Source: Bradyrhizobium sp. CB82
GTDB taxonomy: Bacteria; Pseudomonadota; Alphaproteobacteria; Rhizobiales; Xanthobacteraceae
Assembly: GCF_029714405.1 (NCBI RefSeq)
Contig: NZ_CP121650.1
Location: forward strand, 4,903,001 to 4,967,000
Direction: 5' to 3'
Length of the DNA: 64,000 nt
Shown: piece after piece, positions 1 to 8,716 of the stretch
Layout: each line of letters opens with the position of its first letter
How positions within the stretch are numbered: the first letter of the stretch is position 1
Made by a program: the position numbers and the translations under genes
The notes under the pieces: generated by a model
Database searches by the model: none
Told to the model about the DNA's origin: nothing
Seen by the model: only the letters and a program-made list of their open reading frames with translations

Positions 1-1250
1 ACGGTCAGGCGGATGTCGCCGTCGCCGAGATCCTGCGCGATCTTGCCGATGCCGCGCATCTGCTCACAGGTGAGCTTGCCGACCGGCAGCGCGACGCCGA
101 CCCAGTTGAGCCCGGCCTGCTTCTGCCTGTGGGCGCCGATATGAGCCATGCGATCGAAGCTTGGGCGCGGTGCAATCGCGTCCGCCGGCACGCGCGCGAA
201 CGGCTTCTTGAGCCGCTCCTCGACGAGCTTGAGAAACTGGTCGTGCCCCATGTTGTCGAGCACGTACTTCAGCCGCGCCTTGGTGCGATTGGTACGGTCA
301 CCATGCTCGATGAAGACGCGCACGATCGCGTCAGCAACTGCAGTGGCGTCCTCGGGACGAACGACGATGTCCGAATACTTTGCAAAATCTCTGTGGCCGG
401 TGATGCCGCCGATGCCGAGCCTGAACCAGACGCCGGCGTCGACGCCGAAGCCGTCCTTCACTTCCACCGCTGAGAACGCGATGTCGTTGGTCTCCTCCAG
501 CACGGCGACGCGACCCGCGCCGTCGAAGGCGACGTTGAACTTGCGCGGCAGGCCATAGAGCGAGCGGTCGTTGAGGATGTGGTAGTGCCACTCGCGCGCG
601 TAGGGGCGCGTGTCGAGCAGCTCCTGCGGATCGATGCCGGCGGTCGGCGTGCCCGTGACGTTGCGGATGTTGTCCGCACCGGAGCCGCGCGAGCACAGGC
701 CGATGTCCTGGATGCCTTCAATCAACGCGACCGCGTTCTTCGGCTCGATCTCGCGGATCTGGAAGTTGGCGCGCGTGGTCACATGGGTGTAGCCGCCGCC
801 GTAAGCCTCAGCCAGATCGGCAAGACCCGACATCTGCCAGTGCTTCAGGATGCCGTTCGGAATGCGCAGGCGCGCCATGTAGGAGGTCTGCGCCGGCGCG
901 ACCCAGAAGATACCGTAATAGCGCCAGCGGAAATTGTCTGCCGGCGTCGGGTTCGCGTTGTTGCGGGCCTGGTCCTTCAGCCGCTCGTAGCCGTCGAAGG
1001 GATGCAGCTCGCGCTTGAACTTCTCCTGGTCGGCAAGCTTCTTGCCCGACGCCGTGACCTTGTCCTGCGCCTTGAGCGCCGCGGCATCGGGACCGGTCGG
1101 CTCCGACGGCGCGCTGGCCGCCGCGGCGGGAGCGCCGCCGGCGGCAAAGGCGCGGCCCACACGTCCGACCTGGAGGCCGGACATGAAGCCTTCGAGATAG
1201 CGCTTCTGCTCGTCGGAGAAGTCGGCCGTGGGTGCTGTGTCGAGTTTCAT
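1..1250 (-). CDS. nirA: NirA-family nitrite/sulfite reductase, C-terminus outside window
   Basis: I translated this frame from the ATG at 1248-1250; it stays open to the left edge, giving about 416 residues. It looks like the N-terminal part of the siroheme/4Fe-4S ferredoxin-dependent nitrite reductase family, which reduces nitrite to ammonium in the cytoplasm. Visible family-like stretches include FRWRYYGIFWVAPAQTSYM, GGYTHVTTRANFQIREI and the GLCSRGSGADNIRNVTG region that binds siroheme. The Cys residues that ligate the cluster would lie beyond the window. The gene starts 13 bases after the formate/nitrite-type channel gene, so the two are likely co-transcribed. The nearby nasS-nasT genes suggest nitrate-responsive control. 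A sulfite reductase cannot be fully excluded, but the context favours nitrite. Confidence 0.85.
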   Translation of the reverse strand, partial: MKLDTAPTADFSDEQKRYLEGFMSGLQVGRVGRAFAAGGAPAAAASAPSEPTGPDAAALKAQDKVTASGKKLADQEKFKRELHPFDGYERLKDQARNNANPTPADNFRWRYYGIFWVAPAQTSYMARLRIPNGILKHWQMSGLADLAEAYGGGYTHVTTRANFQIREIEPKNAVALIEGIQDIGLCSRGSGADNIRNVTGTPTAGIDPQELLDTRPYAREWHYHILNDRSLYGLPRKFNVAFDGAGRVAVLEETNDIAFSAVEVKDGFGVDAGVWFRLGIGGITGHRDFAKYSDIVVRPEDATAVADAIVRVFIEHGDRTNRTKARLKYVLDNMGHDQFLKLVEERLKKPFARVPADAIAPRPSFDRMAHIGAHRQKQAGLNWVGVALPVGKLTCEQMRGIGKIAQDLGDGDIRLT

Positions 1251-1263
1251 GGGGTAACCGGAC

Positions 1264-2094
1264 CTACTCTGCTGGCTGAACCGCGACCTGCGCCACTTCG
1301 GCCGCCGGCTTGGCGGGCTTGTAGGTGACGTAGAGCGCAAGGCCGGTGAAGACGAAGCCGCCGACGAGGTTGCCGAGCGTCACAGGGATCTGATTCCACA
1401 GCCACCAGTCGGACACGCTGACCTTGGCGCCGAGCAGCATGCCAGTCGGAATGACGAACATGTTGACGACGGCGTGCTCGAAGCCGAGCGCAAAGAACAG
1501 GAAGATCGGCAACCACGTCGCGGTGATCTTGCCGACCGTGGATGTCGAGGTCATCGCCATGACGACGCCGAGGCAGACCAGCCAGTTGCAGAGGATCGCC
1601 TTGACGAAGACGGAGACCATGCCGGCGGTGCCGATCGCGGCGTTGCCGATCGTCTTCGCTTCGGCCACAGCAACGATACGTGCAGCGACGCCGGCGATCT
1701 CGATCTTGCCCATATTGGTGAGCGAGATCGCGATCAGCACGCCAAAGGCGAGGCTGCCGAGCAGGTTAGCAACGAAGACCCAGGACCAGTTGGCAATTAC
1801 GGCATTCCAGGTGGCTTTGCCCTCGAGGCGCGCAAGCGGCACGATGGCGAAGCTGCCGGTCACTAACTCGAGGCCGAGCAGCACGATCATCACGAGGCTG
1901 ACGGGAAAGATCAGCGCCCCGACAATGGGCTGGCCGGTGGTCACTGCGCCAGTGAAGGCGAGCGTCGTGGCCGCGCCCAGGAGCGCGCCGGAAATCGCGC
2001 CGCGGATCAGGAGGTCGCGCGGACCGAGCGCCAGCTTCTTCAGGCTGGCATCGACCATCGAGGCTAAGACGTCGGAGGGTTTTGCGTAATCCAT
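1264..2094 (-). CDS. Formate/nitrite transporter (FNT) family channel
   Basis: This is a 276-residue integral membrane protein of the FocA/NirC family, pentameric channels that pass formate or nitrite across the inner membrane. Several hydrophobic segments are evident, including an N-terminal block RGAISGALLGAATTLAF, and the helix-loop VLCLG-like and NMFVIPTGMLLG regions fit the family. I chose the ATG at 2094 (MDYAKPSDVLASM) because a GGAG lies just upstream and the length then matches the family; an upstream in-frame ATG at 2160 would add an unlikely Arg/Cys-rich tail. Lying directly before nirA, it probably imports nitrite or exports excess nitrite during nitrate assimilation. Confidence 0.85.
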   Translation of the reverse strand: MDYAKPSDVLASMVDASLKKLALGPRDLLIRGAISGALLGAATTLAFTGAVTTGQPIVGALIFPVSLVMIVLLGLELVTGSFAIVPLARLEGKATWNAVIANWSWVFVANLLGSLAFGVLIAISLTNMGKIEIAGVAARIVAVAEAKTIGNAAIGTAGMVSVFVKAILCNWLVCLGVVMAMTSTSTVGKITATWLPIFLFFALGFEHAVVNMFVIPTGMLLGAKVSVSDWWLWNQIPVTLGNLVGGFVFTGLALYVTYKPAKPAAEVAQVAVQPAE

Positions 2095-2279
2095 ATCGAA
2101 GCTCCAGCGCCGCGCGTGGCGGCCACAACGGGTTGAAACGACGTTGATCGCTGGGAGCACGATTTCAGGCGCACGTGGCCTGGCCGGAACCCGGGGCGAT
2201 CCGATCAGCCTCGTTGCTGCGGAAATCCATCATGGATTTGGGCCACCAGCTTCCACGCCGGTCGGCTCGTCACCTCCTA
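2095..2279 (-). promoter_or_regulatory. Long 5' leader of the FNT channel-nirA operon
   Basis: About 185 bases separate the putative sigma-54 promoter from the channel start. The leader contains a perfect inverted repeat, AAATCCA-TCA-TGGATTT at 2223-2239, and a 22-codon upstream ORF at 2233-2165 (MMDFRSNEAD...) with no good ribosome site. NasT-type ANTAR proteins elsewhere act on leaders by antitermination, so this is the logical NasT target. I could not identify the paired hexaloop hairpins or a U-tailed terminator by eye, so this role is inference. Confidence 0.4.
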
Positions 2280-2296
2280 TTCAAGGAGTGTGCCAA
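2280..2296 (-). promoter_or_regulatory. Sigma-54-like promoter (-24/-12)
   Basis: Reading leftward the sequence is TTGGCACACTCCTTGAA. It matches the RpoN consensus TGGCAC-N5-TTGC at the -24 element with exact spacing, and the -12 element is TTGA instead of TTGC. Its place upstream of the nitrite channel and nirA fits nitrogen (NtrC/RpoN) control. No NtrC site was identified. Confidence 0.55.
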
Positions 2297-2440
2297 CGCA
2301 GCACAAATCCGGAAATTGTTTTAAATCAGAGACTTAGAAGAATGTGCGGTGCATGAAATGGATCAGAATTCATGCCGCATCGGGCAGCAATAGCCCAAAG
2401 TTTAGCCTTCGAATCGATGCGCTTATTTTTTGAGCAAGAC

Positions 2441-3610
2441 CTAACGAGTGCGATGCCCGACCTCGAAGGAGGCGAGATAGCCGGCCAGATCCTGGGGGTC
2501 GAAAGCCGGCCCGGCGAAGGCCACGAACGGCCCGCCGGCGGCGTCCGCGCCACCCCCGCTTTGCCCCACTGCGGCGTCGTAGAGGTCGGGCCGGAAAACG
2601 CCCATGGCGGTCCTCAGTGCGGTCTCGCTGAGTGCCGTCTGCCCCCAGCGCACCATCTGCGCATAGAGCCAAGCGGCCTGGACGGGCTCCGGCCGCCCTG
2701 CCCCCTCGCGTCCGACCAGCAGATAGCGGTCGCTCTCGCGCAGCGTGCCGTCGGGCGAGATCTTCAGGCGGCCACCCAGGGTGCGCCGGATCACTTCGGC
2801 ATCGACGCCAATGCGCTCCGGCTGGGCCAGGATGCGCGCGGTCTCGTCACGGTTGTCCGGATACTCGATGAACTCCGCAGCCTTCACCGCGGCGCGCACC
2901 AGCGCGGCGACCAATTCGGGATTCTTGTCGGCCCACGTTTGGCGCACCGCCAAAACCTTCTCCGCCGCGCGAACCAAAATGTCCGAGACGAAATGCAGGA
3001 TATGGCCGATGCCGAGGTCGACCGCGACCGAATTCCAGGGCGCGCCGACGCAGAACGCGTCGACATGGCCGTTGGCGAGGCTGTCGACCATGTAGGGTGG
3101 CGGCAGCACCACGAGGCGCACGTCCTCGTCGGGATCGACGCCGGCCGCCGCCATCCAGAACCGGAGCTGGTAGTTGTGGGTCGAGAACGGGAAGGTCATG
3201 CCGAAGGTCAGCGGCTCGGCCCCCGCGTTGCGACGCTTCGCCACCACGCGCGAGAGCGCTTTGGCGGTCGCCATCGGATCGAAGCGGTTGCCGTCGATCT
3301 CCTCCATCAGTGCAGCGTGGAGCAGCGGCGAGACCGTGATGGCATTGCCGTTGATGCCGAGGTTGAAGGGTGCTGCGATCGGAACCTTGACGTGGCCGAG
3401 GCCGAGCGAGGACGCGATCGCGACGGGCGCGAGCAGATGCGCCGCATCGAACAGGCCGATATTGAGCTTGTCGCGGACGTTGGACCAGGAGACCTCGCGC
3501 ACCAGCTCGACCTCGAGCCCTTCGGCCGCGGTAAAGCCCTTGTCGACGGCGACGATCAGCGCGGCGGCATCGACCAGCGGGATGAACCCTATGCGGAGCG
3601 GTCCGGTCAT
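2441..3610 (-). CDS. nasS: NasS-type nitrate/nitrite-sensing periplasmic-binding-like protein
   Basis: This 389-residue protein resembles the NrtA/CmpA nitrate-binding fold but has no signal peptide (it begins MTGPLRIGFIPLVDAAALI), as expected for cytoplasmic NasS. In the known NasS-NasT system, NasS holds NasT inactive and releases it when nitrate or nitrite binds. The segment FGMTFPFSTHNYQLRFWMAA is typical of nitrate-binding family members. Its ATG overlaps the stop of the upstream nasT gene by four bases (ATGA), so translation is coupled. The adjacent nirA and channel genes are the likely regulated targets. Confidence 0.85.
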   Translation of the reverse strand: MTGPLRIGFIPLVDAAALIVAVDKGFTAAEGLEVELVREVSWSNVRDKLNIGLFDAAHLLAPVAIASSLGLGHVKVPIAAPFNLGINGNAITVSPLLHAALMEEIDGNRFDPMATAKALSRVVAKRRNAGAEPLTFGMTFPFSTHNYQLRFWMAAAGVDPDEDVRLVVLPPPYMVDSLANGHVDAFCVGAPWNSVAVDLGIGHILHFVSDILVRAAEKVLAVRQTWADKNPELVAALVRAAVKAAEFIEYPDNRDETARILAQPERIGVDAEVIRRTLGGRLKISPDGTLRESDRYLLVGREGAGRPEPVQAAWLYAQMVRWGQTALSETALRTAMGVFRPDLYDAAVGQSGGGADAAGGPFVAFAGPAFDPQDLAGYLASFEVGHRTR

Positions 3611-4197
3611 TTCAGCATCTCCGACGCGGTGATGATCGACTGGGCGATCTCGCCGATCTTCTTCTTTTCGCGCATCGCGGTGGAGCGCATCAGCACATAG
3701 GCCTCGTCTTCGGTCAGACCCTTCACTCGCATCAATATGCCCTTGGCGCGCTCGATGATCTTGCGGTCCTCGAGCTGCGATTTGGTGCGCTCCAGCTCCT
3801 CCTGGAGTTTCGCGAAGGCGTTGAAGCGGGACACGCAGAGGTCGAGGATCGGCTTGATGCGCTCTTTCTTCAGCCCGTCGACGATGTAGGCGGATACCCC
3901 CGCCTCCACGGAGGCCTGGATCGAGGCCGAATCACTCTGGTCGACGAACATCGCGATCGGCCGGCGCACGGCGCGGCTGACCTGGAACATCTGTTCCAGG
4001 ACGTCGCGGCTGGGGTTCTCCAGATCGATCAGGATGATATCGGGGTCGACGGCATAGATGCGGGCGAGCAGGCTCTGCATTTCGCTGATATGCACGACCT
4101 CGGTGAAGCCCGCCTCCCGCAACCCCTCCTCGAGGATCGCGGCCCGGATCGGGCTTTCGTCGACAATCACAATTTTAGGCGACTGTTCGGCGCTCAT
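3607..4197 (-). CDS. nasT: NasT-type ANTAR response regulator (antiterminator)
   Basis: This 196-residue protein has an N-terminal receiver domain with the phospho-acceptor-like Asp near residue 58 (ILIDLE). A coiled linker follows, then a C-terminal ANTAR RNA-binding domain (IIERAKGILMRVKGLTEDEA, ending IGEIAQSII). ANTAR proteins bind paired hairpins in nascent leaders and prevent termination. Lying immediately before nasS with overlapping codons, this is the effector of the NasS-NasT pair and is expected to control the nitrite channel-nirA transcript. The intergenic region to the divergent rimO gene (4198-4310) must hold both promoters. Confidence 0.88.
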   Translation of the reverse strand: MSAEQSPKIVIVDESPIRAAILEEGLREAGFTEVVHISEMQSLLARIYAVDPDIILIDLENPSRDVLEQMFQVSRAVRRPIAMFVDQSDSASIQASVEAGVSAYIVDGLKKERIKPILDLCVSRFNAFAKLQEELERTKSQLEDRKIIERAKGILMRVKGLTEDEAYVLMRSTAMREKKKIGEIAQSIITASEMLK

Positions 4198-4310
4198 CGC
4201 TCAACTCATCCCCGGGCGACGCATCCATAGCATGCCGGAGCCGCATGCAAAGGGTTGTAATTGTGGGCAATTAGGACTAGCTGCAAGCGGTCAATCAGGC
4301 AGATTTAGGT

Positions 4311-5636
4311 ATGGATCAGACGGCTGCGCCCAAGGTCAGCTTCGTTTCGCTCGGGTGTCCCAAGGCATTGGTGGATTCCGAGCGCATCATCACGCGCCTG
4401 CGCGCCGAGGGCTACGAGCTCGCCCGCAAGCATGACGGGGCCGATATCGTCATCGTTAACACGTGTGGCTTCCTCGACAGCGCCAAGCAGGAATCGCTCT
4501 CGGCGATCGGCGAGGCCATGGCCGAGAACGGCAAGGTGATCGTGACCGGCTGCATGGGCGCCGAGCCTGAGCAGATCGAGCAGGCCTATCCCGGCGTTCT
4601 CTCGATTTCGGGGCCGCAGCAATACGAGTCCGTGCTCGATGCCGTGCACCGGGCGCTGCCGCCGGCGCACAGTCCGCATCTCGACCTGGTGCCGCCGCAG
4701 GGCATCAAGCTGACGCCGCGGCACTACGCCTATGTGAAGATCTCCGAGGGCTGCAACAACCGCTGCACTTTCTGCATCATCCCGAAGCTGCGCGGCGACC
4801 TGGTGTCGCGTCCCGCCAACGATGTGTTGCGCGAGGCCGAGCGGCTGGTCGGCGCCGGCGTCAAGGAGCTGCTGGTCATCTCGCAGGACACGTCGGCCTA
4901 TGGCGTCGACGTCAAATATGCCGAGAGCCCGTGGAAGGACCGCCAAGTCCGCGCCAGATTCCTCGACCTTGCGCGCGAGCTCGGCGAGTTGGGGGCCTGG
5001 GTCCGGCTGCAATATGTCTACCCCTACCCGCATGTCGACGAGGTCATCGCGCTGATGACCGCGGGCAAGGTGCTGCCCTATCTCGACATCCCCTTCCAGC
5101 ACGCGAGCCCCGAAGTCCTCAAAGCGATGAAGCGGCCGGCGGCGCAGGACAAGACGCTGGCGCGGATCAAGCGCTGGCGCGAGGAATGTCCCGATCTCAC
5201 CTTGCGCTCGACCTTCATCGTCGGCTTTCCCGGCGAGACCGATGCGGACTTCGCCTATCTGCTCGACTGGCTTGATGAAGCCGAGATCGATCGCGTCGGC
5301 TGCTTCAAATACGAGGCGGTGGCGGGCGCCACCTCCAACGCGCTGCCCGGCGCTGTCCCGGATGAGGTGAAGCAGGAGCGCTACAACGCGCTGATGGCGC
5401 GCCAGCAGAAGATTTCGGCGCGGAGGCTCAAGCGCAAGATCGGCACCCGCCAGCAGGTCATCATCGACGAAATCGGCCCGACCGTTGCGAAAGGCCGCTC
5501 CAAGGCGGATGCGCCGGAGATCGACGGCGCCGTTTATCTGTCGAGCCGCCGGCCCTTGCGCGTCGGCGAGATCGTCACCGCCAAAATCGAACGCGCCGAT
5601 GCCTACGATCTGCACGGCTCCGTCGCGGGATTCTAG
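4311..5636 (+). CDS. rimO: Ribosomal protein S12 methylthiotransferase RimO
   Basis: RimO is a radical-SAM enzyme that adds a methylthio group to a conserved Asp of ribosomal protein S12. The 441-residue protein has the three parts of the family. The N-terminal UPF0004 domain carries cluster Cys at about 16, 52 and 81. The radical-SAM motif CNNRCTFC places Cys at about 148, 152 and 155. The C-terminal TRAM-like segment ends [10 protein letters not shown]. Conserved stretches include [12 protein letters not shown] and [10 protein letters not shown], and the length is normal. The gene is divergent from nasT and appears monocistronic. Confidence 0.93.
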   Translation: MDQTAAPKVSFVSLGCPKALVDSERIITRLRAEGYELARKHDGADIVIVNTCGFLDSAKQESLSAIGEAMAENGKVIVTGCMGAEPEQIEQAYPGVLSISGPQQYESVLDAVHRALPPAHSPHLDLVPPQGIKLTPRHYAYVKISEGCNNRCTFCIIPKLRGDLVSRPANDVLREAERLVGAGVKELLVISQDTSAYGVDVKYAESPWKDRQVRARFLDLARELGELGAWVRLQYVYPYPHVDEVIALMTAGKVLPYLDIPFQHASPEVLKAMKRPAAQDKTLARIKRWREECPDLTLRSTFIVGFPGETDADFAYLLDWLDEAEIDRVGCFKYEAVAGATSNALPGAVPDEVKQERYNALMARQQKISARRLKRKIGTRQQVIIDEIGPTVAKGRSKADAPEIDGAVYLSSRRPLRVGEIVTAKIERADAYDLHGSVAGF

Positions 5637-5649
5637 GTCAGCGCTCCAC

Positions 5650-6594
5650 TCAGGCGAGCCAGGTCGGCACCCAGCGCTCCGGCCGCGGCGCACGGGCAAG
5701 ATCCGCCTTCGCCTCGGATAGCTCCGCAGGCACGTCCTCGATCGTCGGGCGCTCGTCATAGTCGAAGCGCGGCATGACGCGGCCGTCGGCGTAGAGGCCA
5801 AAAACCATCGAGTACCAAAGCCCGAGCTCCGGCTGCGCGCGGCGCATGTCGTCGCGCAATTCACGCAGCAACGGCTCGATCGCCTTGGCCTCCTTCAGCG
5901 GTCGCGGTCCTGGCCAGTTGAGGCGCGCCTGATATTGCGCACCGACGATCGCGACCTCGAATGACGTCTTATCCCAGGGGTTCTTGCCCTTCGGTAAGTG
6001 CGCGGCAAGCCGCCAGCCGAGCTCGGCCATCATCGGATGATTTGACCAATACTCCTCGCGATCCCTGCTCCACTTCGCCATGAAGCCACGGAAATCCGGC
6101 AGGCGCGACGATGCCTGCTCGAGCGGCGTCAGCCCCACATCGGCGAGCCGCTGTTTCAGCCACAACGCAAGTTCGACCATCTGGCATTCGACATCGTCGT
6201 GCGGCGCCAGATCGTGCCACGAGTGCTCGAATTCCTGGGCCGCGAGCTTGGCGATAAGCCAGGGCAGCGACGGCGCGAGGATGTCGTATTCGCCCTCCGA
6301 TCCAAGTCCGACGATCGGCGGATCGGCGCTGTCGAGACCCTCGCCATACCAGGCGCCGACGGCGGAGCCATCCGGCAGGCGCATGAACAGGGCAAACTTG
6401 TCGCGCAATGGGCTGCTGTCGAACAGTGGCGCGGTATCGGCGAACTGCCCGCGCAGATCGAAGCAGCCGACGCTGCCCCAGGGTCGGCCCTCGAGCCAGC
6501 CTGCAAAATCGAGCAGCAGGGGCGGCGCCTCTGTGCCGGGCGGAAAGGCTCGGCGGATGCTGTCGACGTCGATGCAATAGATGGGATCGGACAA
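5650..6594 (-). CDS. Conserved hypothetical protein, possible two-domain cytosolic protein
   Basis: I do not recognise this 314-residue protein with certainty. The N-terminal half (about 1-130) contains LLLDFAGWLEGRPWGSVGCF and SEGEYDILAPSLPWLI, which look like a SUKH/SMI1-style module. The C-terminal third, with LWYSMVFGLYADGRVMPRF then DYDERP, recalls DUF600/YezG-like immunity folds. No signal peptide or membrane segment is seen. It is convergent with rimO, 13 bases apart. If it is related to immunity modules, a partner toxin is not nearby. Treat the domain suggestions as weak resemblance. Confidence 0.6.
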   Translation of the reverse strand: MSDPIYCIDVDSIRRAFPPGTEAPPLLLDFAGWLEGRPWGSVGCFDLRGQFADTAPLFDSSPLRDKFALFMRLPDGSAVGAWYGEGLDSADPPIVGLGSEGEYDILAPSLPWLIAKLAAQEFEHSWHDLAPHDDVECQMVELALWLKQRLADVGLTPLEQASSRLPDFRGFMAKWSRDREEYWSNHPMMAELGWRLAAHLPKGKNPWDKTSFEVAIVGAQYQARLNWPGPRPLKEAKAIEPLLRELRDDMRRAQPELGLWYSMVFGLYADGRVMPRFDYDERPTIEDVPAELSEAKADLARAPRPERWVPTWLA

Positions 6595-6778
6595 GGGGCG
6601 CGCCTGCAGGGATGGAGTTGTCTACTTGGTCGCGCAGGTCGCCGGCCCGGTTCGAACCAAACGGCGCCTGAATGGTACAAACACGCGGGCGTGAAAATAG
6701 TTCGGCGCTGGCGCAATTGATGCAAGGCGATCTGGGGCGTCGCGTAATCACCGCGCCTTACTCCCGTCGCGGAGCGGC

Positions 6779-6806
6779 TTGACAAGCGTTGCCCTTCGGC
6801 TGTATG
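6779..6806 (+). promoter_or_regulatory. Probable sigma-70 promoter of the arginine-leader operon
   Basis: A perfect -35 TTGACA (6779-6784) is followed after 16 bases by TGTATG (6801-6806) as a weak -10. Transcription would then begin near 6813, a few bases before the leader-peptide ATG, so the leader mRNA would be almost leaderless, as known for trpL in rhizobia. Confidence 0.5.
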
Positions 6807-6816
6807 GCGGCGCCCC

Positions 6817-6906
6817 ATGATCTCGTCTCGGACCCACCGCCGCGCAGCTTTCCGTCGTCGCACCCGCGACGATGATGGGTTGCGCCATGTCCGACGACGC
6901 CGCTGA
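6817..6906 (+). CDS. Arginine-rich leader peptide (putative attenuator)
   Basis: This 29-codon ORF starts at ATG 6817 and stops at TGA 6904-6906. Twelve of its 29 codons encode Arg (positions 5, 8, 9, 13-15, 17, 23 and 26-29), including a terminal run of four. It lies between a TTGACA promoter and a perfect terminator hairpin, 110 bases before an acetylornithine-transaminase-like gene. This is the layout of ribosome-mediated attenuation, where stalling at Arg codons under arginine or charged tRNA-Arg limitation would prevent termination. Segment 6853-6861 can pair with 6866-6874 or, alternatively, with 6892-6899, offering mutually exclusive structures. The role is inferred from architecture. 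Confidence 0.7.
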   Translation: MISSRTHRRAAFRRRTRDDDGLRHVRRRR

Positions 6907-6929
6907 AGCACTGACATCAGCAGAGTTTT

Positions 6930-6970
6930 CGAGAAGGCCGCACCCGCAAAGTGCGGCCTTCTCGCTTTTT
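6930..6970 (+). terminator. Perfect 14-bp terminator hairpin (attenuator)
   Basis: The arms CGAGAAGGCCGCAC (6930-6943) and GTGCGGCCTTCTCG (6951-6964) pair without mismatch around a seven-base loop, followed by CTTTTT (6965-6970). It begins 23 bases after the leader-peptide stop and 46 bases before the downstream start codon, so it would block the aminotransferase gene unless relieved. Confidence 0.85.
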
Positions 6971-7016
6971 CGTGCGCATCTTCCCCGAACTTTCCCTGCC
7001 CCAAGAGGAGTCTGAC

Positions 7017-8213
7017 ATGACCAACGCTACCCATCCGTACGATGCGCTGATGGACATCACGGCTCGGCCGAAGGCCGTGTTCGTCCGCGGCGCGGGCTCC
7101 TACCTCTGGGACGACAGCCGCAAGCGCTATCTCGATTTCGTGCAGGGATGGGCGGTCAACTGCCTCGGCCATTCGCCGCCGGCGGTTGCCGATGCGCTGT
7201 CCGCGCAGTCCAGGCGGCTTTTGACGCCGAGCCCGGCCTTCTACAACGAGCCGAGCCTGAAACTCGCGCAGGCGCTGGTCGAGACCAGTTGCTTCGACCG
7301 GGTGTTCTTCGCCAATTCCGGCGCGGAGGCCAACGAGGGCGCGATCAAGTTGGCGCGCAAGTTTGGTAGCGTGCACAAAGGCGGTGCGTTCGAGATCATC
7401 ACCTTCGCAGGCGGCTTTCACGGCCGCACGCTCGCCACCATGTCGGCGTCGGGCAAGAAGGCCTTTGAGCCGCTGTTCGAGCCGAAAGTCTCGGGCTTCA
7501 AGAGGGCGACGCTGAACGACATCGCCTCCGTCGAGGCGCTCGTCACCGCCAACACCGTGGCCGTGATGCTCGAACCGATCCAGGGCGAGGCCGGCGTATG
7601 GCCGGCGACCGACAAGTTTTTGCAGGAGCTGCGCGCACTCACCAAGGCGCATGGCCTCTTGCTGGTCTTTGACGAGATCCAGACCGGCATGGGCCGGACG
7701 GGAAAGCTCTTCCACTACGAGCATGCCGGGGTTGCGCCCGACATCATGACGCTCGGCAAGGGCATCGGCGGCGGTGTGCCGCTCGCCGCTTTGCTTGCGA
7801 CCGAGCACGCCTCATGCTTCGAGCATGGCGACCAGGGCGGTACGTTCAACGGCAATCCCGTGATGTGCGCGGCCGGGCTCGCGGTGCTTGAGGAAGTCGG
7901 CAAGCCGGAATTTCTGAAGGCCGTCACCGACGCCGGTCTGTTGCTCGAGAGCGAGTTGCAGAAGGTCTCGGCACGGCACGGGCTCGGCGAGGTGCGCGGC
8001 CGCGGCCTGCTCCTGGCGCTCGACCTGAAACTGCCGATCGCACCGGCGATTGTCGCGCAGGCATTCCAAGAAGGTGTCCTGCTCAATGCGCCACAGGTCG
8101 ACACGCTGCGCTTCATGCCGGCGCTCAACGTCACGCGCGAGGAGATCGCCGAGATGATCGATTGCCTCGATGCGATCCTGACCAAAGCGGGCGCGGCACG
8201 GAGGGTCGCGTAG
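7017..8213 (+). CDS. Class III PLP aminotransferase, acetylornithine-transaminase (ArgD)-like
   Basis: This 398-residue fold-type I, class III PLP enzyme shows [19 protein letters not shown], the glycine-rich FAGGFHGRT and the PLP-binding [11 protein letters not shown]; the catalytic Lys lies in [17 protein letters not shown]. ArgD interconverts N-acetylornithine and N-acetylglutamate semialdehyde in arginine synthesis. Related family members use GABA or other omega-amino acids, so the substrate is not certain. The ATG at 7017 has AAGAGGAG just upstream; a longer frame to 6951 would start inside the terminator. The upstream arginine-rich leader and hairpin make an arginine-linked role more likely. 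The gene is monocistronic as far as seen. Confidence 0.82.
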   Translation: MTNATHPYDALMDITARPKAVFVRGAGSYLWDDSRKRYLDFVQGWAVNCLGHSPPAVADALSAQSRRLLTPSPAFYNEPSLKLAQALVETSCFDRVFFANSGAEANEGAIKLARKFGSVHKGGAFEIITFAGGFHGRTLATMSASGKKAFEPLFEPKVSGFKRATLNDIASVEALVTANTVAVMLEPIQGEAGVWPATDKFLQELRALTKAHGLLLVFDEIQTGMGRTGKLFHYEHAGVAPDIMTLGKGIGGGVPLAALLATEHASCFEHGDQGGTFNGNPVMCAAGLAVLEEVGKPEFLKAVTDAGLLLESELQKVSARHGLGEVRGRGLLLALDLKLPIAPAIVAQAFQEGVLLNAPQVDTLRFMPALNVTREEIAEMIDCLDAILTKAGAARRVA

Positions 8214-8220
8214 TCCGATG

Positions 8221-8697
8221 TCACACGCTGGCCGGCGTCATGCCGGTCAGCGCAAGGATCCGGGCGAGGTCGTCCGGCCAGACTTGCTCTGTCCTCGCGC
8301 GCAACTCGGACTCCGACCACCAATGGTAATCCGTCATCATCTGGCGCTCCAGCTCGGTCCAGCGATCTCTGGATATCGCGGCTTCTTCGATGCGGATAAG
8401 GAAGAAGCGCTCATCTCCCGTCACCGTCTCGCCATCGGGCAACTGGAGAACCACGGTTTGCTGGAATACTTGTGGACCCGGACTGAGGACTGCGATGCCG
8501 GTCTCTTCAAGCAACTCCCGGATGGCGGCGTCCTCGTAGCTTTCGCCAGGTTCGAGTCCACCTCCCGGGGTGCCCCAGAAGCACTGTCCTGCGAGCGGCC
8601 CCTGCTTGTGGTCGAACTTGAACAGCAGCAACCTGTTGTCGCGATTGACGATCAGCAGCCGCGAAGATGGGCGATCGCGCATCGGGGCACAGTTCAA
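8221..8697 (-). CDS. Nudix hydrolase
   Basis: This 158-residue protein has a complete Nudix box at about residues 45-67 (GGGLEPGESYEDAAIRELLE then ETG), fitting GX5EX7REUXEEXGU. Such enzymes cleave nucleoside diphosphates linked to another moiety using Mg2+ or Mn2+ bound by the RE..EE residues. The substrate cannot be told from sequence. It ends 7 bases from the convergent aminotransferase and starts 19 bases after the quinone oxidoreductase gene, so it may be the last gene of a leftward run. A second in-frame ATG at codon 6 is an alternative start. Confidence 0.82.
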   Translation of the reverse strand: MNCAPMRDRPSSRLLIVNRDNRLLLFKFDHKQGPLAGQCFWGTPGGGLEPGESYEDAAIRELLEETGIAVLSPGPQVFQQTVVLQLPDGETVTGDERFFLIRIEEAAISRDRWTELERQMMTDYHWWSESELRARTEQVWPDDLARILALTGMTPASV

Positions 8698-8716
8698 CGA
8701 AGTCCTCTGCGACGCG

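Noticed and set aside
2165..2233. 22-codon upstream ORF as a nitrate-sensing leader peptide
   Set aside because: No ribosome site and no codon bias toward a particular amino acid; listed only as part of the leader.
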